Assembly: GCA_041572755.1 (NCBI GenBank) | Contig: JBFFRY010000007.1 | Span: 1-64,000, forward strand | Direction: 5' to 3' | DNA from: JBFELU01 sp041572755 | Lineage (GTDB): Bacteria > Actinomycetota > Acidimicrobiia > Spongiisociales > UBA11373 | Length of the DNA: 64,000 bases | Shown: positions 58,248 through 64,000 of the stretch, in pieces | Numbering within the stretch: position 1 is the stretch's first letter | How the letters are laid out: every line of letters begins with the position of its first letter | The notes under the pieces: model-generated | Database searches by the model: none | Told to the model about the DNA's origin: nothing | The model's input: the letters and a program-made list of their open reading frames with translations, nothing else | Program-made: the position numbers and the translations under genes

Positions 58248-59956
58248 GGCGTCTCCTCGAAGAGCTCCGGCCAGTGTTGCATGGCACTCAGCACGGCAGT
58301 GGCGGCGGTCTGGCCGAGTCCGCACAGCGAGGTGTCGGCCATCGTCCAACCGATGTCCTGGAGCCGGTCGACGTCGCCGGCCTCCGGTCTGCCGGCGGCG
58401 ATGCGGTCGAGCACCTCGGCCTGGCGCTCGGTGCCCATCTGGCACGGGTAGCACTTTCCGCACGACTCGTGGGCGAAGAAGCGACCGAGGCGGGCGAGGA
58501 CGTCGCGAAGGTCGCGGGTCTCGTCGAAGACCATGACCACCCCCGAGCCCAGGCTGAGGCCCTCGGTCCGGAGGTCTTCCATCGTCAGCGCCACATCGAG
58601 CCGGTCGGCGGTCACGAACGACCCGGCGGCCCCGCCGAGGAGCACCGCCTGCACGTCCCGCTCACCGGGGAGGCCTCCGCCGTGCTGATAGACCAGCTCC
58701 CTGATCGTGACTCCGAAGGGGAGCTCGTAGAGGCCCGGCTTGGCGACGTCCCCGCTGAGACAGAAGAGCTTGGTGCCCGGCGACCCTTCGGTGCCGAGTC
58801 TCCGGTAGGCGTCGGCCCCTTCTCGGATGATCGGGGGCACGTTGCACAGTGTCTCGACGTTGTTGATGACGGTGGGCTTGCCGAACAGGCCGTGACTGGT
58901 GGGGAAGGGGGGCTTGACCCGGGGGAACCCGCGCTTGCCCTCGATCGACTCGAAGAGGGCCGTTTCCTCGCCGCAGATGTAGGCCCCGGCACCGACCCGG
59001 ATCTCGATGTCGAAGGAGAACCCCGAACCGAGGATGTCGTCGCCGAGATAACCCGCTCGGCGCGCCTCTTCCATGGCCCGCTCGGCGACCGGCACGATGT
59101 AGGGGTACTCCCCGCGCACGTAGAAGTAGCCCCGGGAGGCGCCCACGGCGAACCCGGTGATCACCATTCCCTCGACGGTCAAATGGGGGCTGTCGATGAG
59201 GAGCGCCCGATCCTTGAAGGTCCCCGGCTCGGACTCGTCGGTGTTGCAGACGACGAACTTGGGCCGGGCCGGTTCGTTGCGGGCGGCTTCCCACTTCACG
59301 CCCGTGGGGAAGGCGGCGCCGCCCCGGCCCACCAACCCGGCCGCCGTCACCTCGGCGATCACCGCCTCCGGCCCCATCTCCAGGGCCCTGCGGAGGGCCC
59401 GGTAGCCACCGCATGCCTCGTAGTCCCGGATCCCGGTGGTGTCCTCACTGCACACCGCGGTGAGGACACGCTGCGACCCGTAGATCACCGACGGGGGGTG
59501 GGTGGTGACGTCGTCGGCGAGACGCCCAGGGTCGTCGGGGTCGGCGGCGATGGCGACGCACTCGTCGACGAGGGCGGCGGGAGCGTGATCACACAGACCC
59601 AGGCAGGGCACCCGCTCGATGGTGATGGCTCCGTCGGCGCTGGTTCCCCCCTCGACGACCCCGGCAGCGGCACACAGGCCCTCGATCAGGCGGTCGGCTC
59701 CTCGCAGCGCGCAGGTGGGGTCGCCGCACACCCGAACGACCCGTTCACCGACGGGACGTCCGTAGAACAGGGTGTAGAACTCGATCACCCCGTGGACGTC
59801 GGCGAGGGGCACCTTGAGCGCCCGCCCCACCTCGGCGGCCACCTCCTCGGGGAGCCATCCGTGGACCTGCTGGGCGGCGTGGAGCGCGGGCAGCAGCCCG
59901 GCTCGCCCCATCGGGACGAAGGGGGCCAGGACCTCCCGGAGTGCAGTGTCCGACAC
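58244..59956 (-). CDS. Fused NuoE-NuoF-like NADH-oxidising diaphorase subunit
   Basis: 570 residues. Residues 1-155 are NuoE-like with CGDPTCALRG and CLGLCDHAPA binding a [2Fe-2S] cluster. The NuoF part has GRGGAAFPTGVKWEAARNE (FMN), NTDESEPGTFKDRALL (NADH), RVGAGAYICGEETALFESIE, GKPTVINNVETLCNVPPI and the [4Fe-4S] motif HESCGKCYPCQMG with a later Cys (SLCGLG). It is the NAD-reducing unit of the formate dehydrogenase complex. GTG start at 59954-59956, eight bases after a TATGCT -10 and no ribosome-binding site: probably leaderless. Confidence 0.93.
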   Translation of the reverse strand: MSDTALREVLAPFVPMGRAGLLPALHAAQQVHGWLPEEVAAEVGRALKVPLADVHGVIEFYTLFYGRPVGERVVRVCGDPTCALRGADRLIEGLCAAAGVVEGGTSADGAITIERVPCLGLCDHAPAALVDECVAIAADPDDPGRLADDVTTHPPSVIYGSQRVLTAVCSEDTTGIRDYEACGGYRALRRALEMGPEAVIAEVTAAGLVGRGGAAFPTGVKWEAARNEPARPKFVVCNTDESEPGTFKDRALLIDSPHLTVEGMVITGFAVGASRGYFYVRGEYPYIVPVAERAMEEARRAGYLGDDILGSGFSFDIEIRVGAGAYICGEETALFESIEGKRGFPRVKPPFPTSHGLFGKPTVINNVETLCNVPPIIREGADAYRRLGTEGSPGTKLFCLSGDVAKPGLYELPFGVTIRELVYQHGGGLPGERDVQAVLLGGAAGSFVTADRLDVALTMEDLRTEGLSLGSGVVMVFDETRDLRDVLARLGRFFAHESCGKCYPCQMGTERQAEVLDRIAAGRPEAGDVDRLQDIGWTMADTSLCGLGQTAATAVLSAMQHWPELFEETP

Positions 59957-59964
59957 GAAGGTGG

Positions 59965-59993
59965 AGCATAGGAAGCCTGGCCTTCGTTTTCAG
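59965..59993 (-). promoter_or_regulatory. Promoter of the formate dehydrogenase operon
   Basis: On the minus strand CTGAAA (59988-59993) and TATGCT (59965-59970) lie 17 bases apart. The GTG of the NuoEF gene (59956) begins nine bases after the -10, so the transcript would start at, or a few bases before, the start codon. Confidence 0.6.
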
Positions 59994-60098
59994 CGTCCTC
60001 GGGCGAGGGATGCGGGGGGCATTCCGATCCGACGCGGCAATCTGGGTATGACGCGCCCCCTCATTGGACGGTGGACGACCGATGGGGCGAAGCGTTCC

Positions 60099-60974
60099 TC
60101 AGCCGCCGGGCCCGGCGTGAGACCATCTCCGCGGCCTCGCGGAGACGGTGAGCAGTCCCGCCATGAGCAGGACCGCCCCGGTGGTGGCCGCAGCACCGAG
60201 GCGCTCGTCGAGCACCACCAGCCCCAACAGGGCGGCAGTGAGGGGCTCGGCGAGGCTGAGCGTGGCGGTGGTGGCCACCGGGGTGGCGCGCAGGCCGGTG
60301 GCGAAGAAGAGGTACGAGATCGCCGTCGTGCCGACCGCCAGCCACAGTGCCACCACGGCCCCCCGTCCGGTCGCCACCCACCGGAGGCTGTGGAACAGGG
60401 GGACGGGGAGCAACAGGACGGTGGCTCCGGTGAACACGAAGGCGGCGAACACCGGGGGAGGGAGGCGGTCGACCAGGTTCTTGGCGGCGACCAGGTAGAC
60501 CGCCCAGGCCACTCCGGCACCGAGGGCGAACCCGACGCCGGCCGGGTCGACGCCGGCCTCCTCCCCGCCGGAGAGGAGCATCACCGCCCCCACGATGGCC
60601 AGGGTGGTGGCCACCACCCAGCGGCGATCGACCCGTTCTCCTCTCAGGGCGAACGCCAGGGCGCCGGCGAGGACCGGCCCGCTGCCGATCGTGACGATGG
60701 TGCCGATGGTGACACCCGCCCGGTCGACCCCGGCGAAGAAGAGGGGCTGGGAGGCCGCCATGGCCACCACCGCCGCCGCGCCCGTGCCGTTGAGGGCGGT
60801 GCGCCAAGTGATGGGCAAGCGGCGGGCCCACACCCAGAGCCAGAGCAGCGTCCCGCCGGCCATGCGAACCAGGCCGACGGTGATCGGGGTGATCCCCTCG
60901 GGGCCGAGGGCCTGGGCGGTGCCGGTGGTGCCCCACAGGGAGGCGGCCAGCAACACGAAGAGCGGGCCGTGCAT
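60099..60974 (-). CDS. EamA/DMT-family membrane transporter
   Basis: 291 residues, about ten membrane helices in two EamA repeats: AASLWGTTGTAQAL begins the first, and AGVGFALGAGVAWAVYLVAA opens the second. GLRATPVATTATLSLAEPLT and LGLVVLDERLG are the usual end-of-repeat signatures. Family members move amino acids, purines or other small metabolites; the substrate is not evident. ATG at 60972-60974. It lies after fabH on the same strand with 16 bases between. Confidence 0.88.
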   Translation of the reverse strand: MHGPLFVLLAASLWGTTGTAQALGPEGITPITVGLVRMAGGTLLWLWVWARRLPITWRTALNGTGAAAVVAMAASQPLFFAGVDRAGVTIGTIVTIGSGPVLAGALAFALRGERVDRRWVVATTLAIVGAVMLLSGGEEAGVDPAGVGFALGAGVAWAVYLVAAKNLVDRLPPPVFAAFVFTGATVLLLPVPLFHSLRWVATGRGAVVALWLAVGTTAISYLFFATGLRATPVATTATLSLAEPLTAALLGLVVLDERLGAAATTGAVLLMAGLLTVSARPRRWSHAGPGG

Positions 60975-60990
60975 CGGGCGATGGTACGGC

Positions 60991-61980
60991 TCAGAACTGG
61001 AGCGCGGCGGCGGCCCAGTGGAAGCCGGCCCCGAAGGCGGTGAGCACTACGAGGTCGCCTTCCTCGATGCGCCCCTCACCGCGGGCCTGCCACAGGGCGA
61101 GAGGCACTGATGCCGAACCGGTGTTGCCGTACTCGTGGACGTTGACGTAGACGCTCTCGGGGGCCAGGCCCAGTTTGTTGCGCACCGCGTCGATGATCCG
61201 CTTGTTGGCCTGGTGGGGGATCACCAGCCGGACATCGGCCAGGTTGCGCCCGATCTTCGACAGCAGCTCGTGGGCCGCCTCGCTCATGCGGTGCACCGCC
61301 TCGCGGAACACCTCCCGCCCCTGCATCACCACGTTCTTGTGGTCCCCGGCCTGGGCCGCTTCGAGCGTGAAGGGGCGTCGGGTGCCACCCGTTTCGAGTG
61401 TGAGGATCCCGGCCTTGGCGCCGTCGGTCCCCGCCACTGCGTCGAGGACCTCGGCCTGGACGTCGCCCCGCCCCATCACCACCGCCCCGGCGGCGTCCCC
61501 GAAGAGGACGCAGGTGGCGCGGTCCTCCCAGTTCATGAGGCGAGAGATGAGTTCGACCCCGACCACGAGGATCTTGCGGGCCGTCTGGTGGATGCGTGTC
61601 TTGGCGAGGTCGACCGCCAGCACGAATCCGGCGCATCCGCTGCCCCCCAGGTCGTAGGCGGGGACGGCCCGGGCTCCGAGACGATGTTGGAGGAATGCCG
61701 CCGTGTCCGGCGTGTACACCTCGGGGGTGTCGGTGGCCACGATGATCTCGTCGATCTCGTCCGGGGTGATGCCGGCGTCGTCGAGGGCCCGACGGGCCGC
61801 TACTTCGGCCAAGTCGACGCTCGTCTCGTCCTCGGCTGCGAAGCGGCGCCGCTCGATCCCGGTCCGGGTGATGATCCACTCGTCGGTGGTGTCGACGAGA
61901 CGGCTCCAGTCCGCGTTGGTCATGACCCGTTCGGGGGCGTAGCCGCCGAATCCGAGAACTCCGATGCGGTCGGGAGCCAC
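60991..61980 (-). CDS. fabH: 3-oxoacyl-ACP synthase III family protein
   Basis: 329 residues. The triad is Cys116 (GGSGCAGFV), His256 (PHQANKR) and Asn286 (EYGNTGSAS); the Arg of TTDEWIITRTGIERRRF is the usual CoA-binding region. FabH begins fatty-acid elongation by joining acetyl-CoA or a branched primer to malonyl-ACP; with the leucine/valine biosynthesis genes nearby a branched primer is plausible. The GTG at 61978-61980 has AGGAGGG five nt upstream. No other fab genes adjoin, so a secondary-metabolite homologue cannot be excluded. Confidence 0.9.
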   Translation of the reverse strand: MAPDRIGVLGFGGYAPERVMTNADWSRLVDTTDEWIITRTGIERRRFAAEDETSVDLAEVAARRALDDAGITPDEIDEIIVATDTPEVYTPDTAAFLQHRLGARAVPAYDLGGSGCAGFVLAVDLAKTRIHQTARKILVVGVELISRLMNWEDRATCVLFGDAAGAVVMGRGDVQAEVLDAVAGTDGAKAGILTLETGGTRRPFTLEAAQAGDHKNVVMQGREVFREAVHRMSEAAHELLSKIGRNLADVRLVIPHQANKRIIDAVRNKLGLAPESVYVNVHEYGNTGSASVPLALWQARGEGRIEEGDLVVLTAFGAGFHWAAAALQF

Positions 61981-62122
61981 GAGTCCCTCCTGTAGCGCTT
62001 GGGGGCACGTTAGGCGCTGGATCGGCACTGTGCCCGTCATGGCCCCCGCTGTGCCTGGGGCGGCCTCCTGCCCGGGGGAGGGGGCGCTCCTCGGCCGGTC
62101 GGGCGGCAATAGAGTGACCGGC

Positions 62123-63361
62123 ATGGGCATCTCGCCACCGCTGTCGGGTAGGGGCCGCCGGTTGGTCGACGAGGCGCCCATGAAGCCCTACATCGCCGCC
62201 CACTTCGAGCGCATGGAGGACCGCTACGACCCGGTCGCCAACCCGGACGGCTATCTCGGTCTCGCCGTGGCGGAGAACAAGCTGGTGTGGGAGCTCCTCC
62301 GGCCCCGGCTCCACGAGCCCCGGGACGTGCCGCTCGATGCGGTGTGCTACGACCAGATGATCGGCAACCGGGGCTTCCGGGAGAACCTGGCCCGCTTCAT
62401 GGGCCGCACCTTCCTGGGTCGCGAGGTGGAACCCGCCCACGTGGCGGCTCTGGCGGGTTCGGGGAGCGTGCTCGAGATCCTGTTCTACGCCCTGGGCGAT
62501 CCCGGCGATGGGGTCCTGGTGCACACGCCGAGCTATGCCGGCTTCTGGGCCGACCTCGAGACCCGGGATGCCCTCTCGATCGTCCCGGTTCACACTCACA
62601 GCGAGGATGGTTTCCGGTTGACCACCGACCTGCTCGATGCGGCGCTGGCCGGCGCCGAACGGCCGGTGAAGGCCCTGCTGTACACCAACCCGAACAATCC
62701 GCTGGGGTCGGTCGCCTCCGCCGGAGAGGTCGAGATGGTGATCGACTGGACGGCGCGCCGAGGCCTCCACCTGGTGCTCGACGAGGTGTACGCCCTGTCG
62801 GTGTTCGGCGACACGCCGTTCGTGAGCGGCGCCTCGCTGCTGCCGTCGCTGGGCGAGGGGGTCCACATCGTGTGGGCGTTCAGCAAGGACTTCGGGGCGA
62901 GCGGTCTCCGCTGCGGGGTGTTGATCACCGAGAACGAGTCGCTGATGGCAGCCGTCGACGGGCTGGCCTACTGGTCGGTGGTCTCGGGCGACACCCAGCA
63001 CCTCCTGTCGGGGATGGTCGCCGACGACGAGTGGGTCGACGGCTACCTGGCGGCGATGCAGGGCGGACTGCGCAACGCCTACGCCGCCACCACCGCCGCC
63101 CTGAGCGACGAGGGGATCCCGTTTGTGCCGGCCGAGGCGGGCTTCTTCCTGCTCGTCGACCTGCGGGGCTTCATGGAGGCTTCCACCTGGGAGGCGGAGG
63201 ATGCCCTGTGGCGCCGCATTCTCGAGGGCGCCAACGTCAACATCACCCCGGGGTCGGCGTGCCACAACGGGGAGCCGGGGTTCCTCCGTCTCTGCTTCGC
63301 CACGGAGCCGTCGGAGGCGGTGGCCACCGCGGTGCGCCGGATGGCCAGGGTCCTCTCCTAG
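62123..63361 (+). CDS. PLP-dependent aminotransferase, class I/II (fold type I)
   Basis: 412 residues. GLAVAENKLVWELL, GSGSVLEILFYALGDPGDGV, TPSYAGFWADLETRD, LLYTNPNNPLGSVASAGEVE, LVLDEVYALSVFGDTPF and WAFSKDFGASGLRCGVLITE (PLP Lys in SKDFG) give a complete fold-type-I enzyme. The SKDFG motif and WLxV-type elements resemble the ACC synthase-like branch. ATG at 62123 follows TAGAGT (62110-62115) by seven bases without a ribosome-binding site. Its TAG shares the CTAG palindrome with the convergent SDR stop. Substrate unclear. Confidence 0.85.
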   Translation: MGISPPLSGRGRRLVDEAPMKPYIAAHFERMEDRYDPVANPDGYLGLAVAENKLVWELLRPRLHEPRDVPLDAVCYDQMIGNRGFRENLARFMGRTFLGREVEPAHVAALAGSGSVLEILFYALGDPGDGVLVHTPSYAGFWADLETRDALSIVPVHTHSEDGFRLTTDLLDAALAGAERPVKALLYTNPNNPLGSVASAGEVEMVIDWTARRGLHLVLDEVYALSVFGDTPFVSGASLLPSLGEGVHIVWAFSKDFGASGLRCGVLITENESLMAAVDGLAYWSVVSGDTQHLLSGMVADDEWVDGYLAAMQGGLRNAYAATTAALSDEGIPFVPAEAGFFLLVDLRGFMEASTWEAEDALWRRILEGANVNITPGSACHNGEPGFLRLCFATEPSEAVATAVRRMARVLS

Positions 63362-64000
63362 GCGATCGTGTAACCGCCGTCGACCACCAGGGCGTGGCCG
63401 GTGACGAAATCGGACGCCGCCGATGCCAGGAAGACGGCGGCCGGGGCGACTTCCTCGGGTTGCCCGAAGCGCCCCGCCGGGGTGCGATCCTCGATCGTCT
63501 CCCTGATCTCGGCCCGGGTCATCGCCGGGCGGGTCATGTCGGTGGCGATCCAGCCGGGGATGATCGCATTGACCTGGATGCCGTCGGGGGCCCACGAGAT
63601 CGCCAGCGATCGGGTGAGCAGGATCACCCCGCCCTTGCTGGCCGCATAGGCGGCGGAGTAGGGGCTGCCGAAGATCGAGTAGGCGGATCCGATCGTGATG
63701 ACCTTCCCGTGGCCGGAGGCCTTGAGGTGGGGATGGGCGGCCTGCGCCGTCTCCAGAACGGCCCGCAGGTTGATGTCGAGCACTTCGTCCCACACCTGGC
63801 GGCTCAGCTTCTCGGCCGGTGCGCCGCTGGCCACGCCGGCATTGGGCACGACGATGTCGAGGCCGCCGAGGGCGGCGACGGTGGCGGCGACCGCCTCGTC
63901 GATCTGGGTGCGGTCGGTCACGTCACAGGGAACGGCCGCCGCGCGGCGGCCCAGCTCACGGATCTCGGCGGCGGTCGCTTCGAGGGTCTCGAGATCCCGG
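63358..64000 (-). CDS. SDR-family oxidoreductase, 5' end beyond the window
   Basis: At least 213 residues, open to the right edge (RDLETLEATAAEIRELGRRA is the first readable segment), so the N-terminal Rossmann glycine motif is missing from view. CDVTD, NAGVASGAP, ITIGSAYSIFG and SAAYAASKGG carry the NAG, catalytic Ser, Tyr and Lys (Y-x3-K). The C-terminus FVTGHALVVDGGYTIA is that of classical FabG-like SDRs with four-helix dimer contacts. Probably a NAD(P)-dependent dehydrogenase of unknown substrate. Confidence 0.9.
   Translation of the reverse strand, partial: RDLETLEATAAEIRELGRRAAAVPCDVTDRTQIDEAVAATVAALGGLDIVVPNAGVASGAPAEKLSRQVWDEVLDINLRAVLETAQAAHPHLKASGHGKVITIGSAYSIFGSPYSAAYAASKGGVILLTRSLAISWAPDGIQVNAIIPGWIATDMTRPAMTRAEIRETIEDRTPAGRFGQPEEVAPAAVFLASAASDFVTGHALVVDGGYTIA

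Noticed and set aside
61076..63793. 905-codon minus-strand frame
   Set aside because: Shadow of fabH and the aminotransferase; the fabH-like pieces at its end are out-of-frame echoes.
1..64000. tRNA, rRNA, insertion sequence, prophage or integrase genes
   Set aside because: None seen by reading; no cloverleaf, transposase or integrase motif was recognised. A tRNA search was not run, so a tRNA could have been missed.

Overview
This window is about 64 kb of high-GC, gene-dense bacterial DNA with no rRNA, tRNA, insertion sequence or CRISPR array that I can see. Gene content points to an actinomycete-type organism (Actinomycetota, possibly Acidimicrobiia; inferred, no marker gene is present). 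It carries a deazaflavin (F420)-type quinone reductase and a luciferase-like oxidoreductase fragment, very high GC at third codon positions, many GTG starts, 4-nt ATGA/GTGA gene overlaps, and several genes whose start codon lies only 6-9 nt after a -10-like TAnnnT hexamer.

Left third (1-28.5 kb): accessory and housekeeping genes, often singly transcribed. These include an ankyrin-repeat protein, a secreted subtilisin, an NHL/RTX repeat protein, an MMPL transporter, a beta-lactamase-fold hydrolase, a short Gfo/Idh/MocA plus F420-type reductase pair, a secreted SGNH hydrolase, a pgi-(31-aa ORF)-nnrE cluster, a PAP2 phosphatase, a FetB-like permease, a GH114-like secreted protein, a sugar-lactone oxidase-type flavoenzyme, an unusually long amino-acid ABC permease without its partners, and a CapA-like lipoprotein.

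Centre (28.5-36.6 kb, minus strand): the most notable locus, a tightly coupled operon hdrA - mvhD - metV - metF - hdrCB. It encodes a methylene-tetrahydrofolate reductase joined to a heterodisulfide-reductase-like electron transfer complex. HdrA is a giant fusion (HdrA half, NfnB/GltD-like NAD(P)H module, second HdrA). mvhD is interrupted by an in-frame TGA exactly where the family has a conserved Cys, followed by a hairpin that fits a bacterial SECIS element, so it is read here as a selenoprotein.

36.7-46.1 kb: branched-chain amino acid biosynthesis. ilvD diverges from ilvB-ilvN-ilvC-(orphan LeuA-type regulatory domain)-leuB-leuC-leuD-ilvE. The plus-strand operon has a TTGACA/CATACT promoter, a 13-codon leader peptide rich in Leu/Val/Ile, and a terminator: a classical attenuator.

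46.2-64 kb: peptidases, then a second C1 and redox block. It holds a fused molybdenum hydroxylase resembling the selenium-dependent xanthine dehydrogenase family, a methyltetrahydrofolate/corrinoid methyltransferase, a RACo-type corrinoid activator, and an NAD-linked formate dehydrogenase operon (nuoEF-like, ferredoxin subunit, fdhA with catalytic Cys). It ends with an EamA transporter, FabH, an aminotransferase and an SDR cut by the window edge. Together the MTHFR-Hdr complex, the corrinoid methyltransferase with its activator and formate dehydrogenase make a coherent route between methyl groups, tetrahydrofolate and formate/CO2, running in the methyl-oxidising or the acetogenic direction. 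Selenium use is implied twice.
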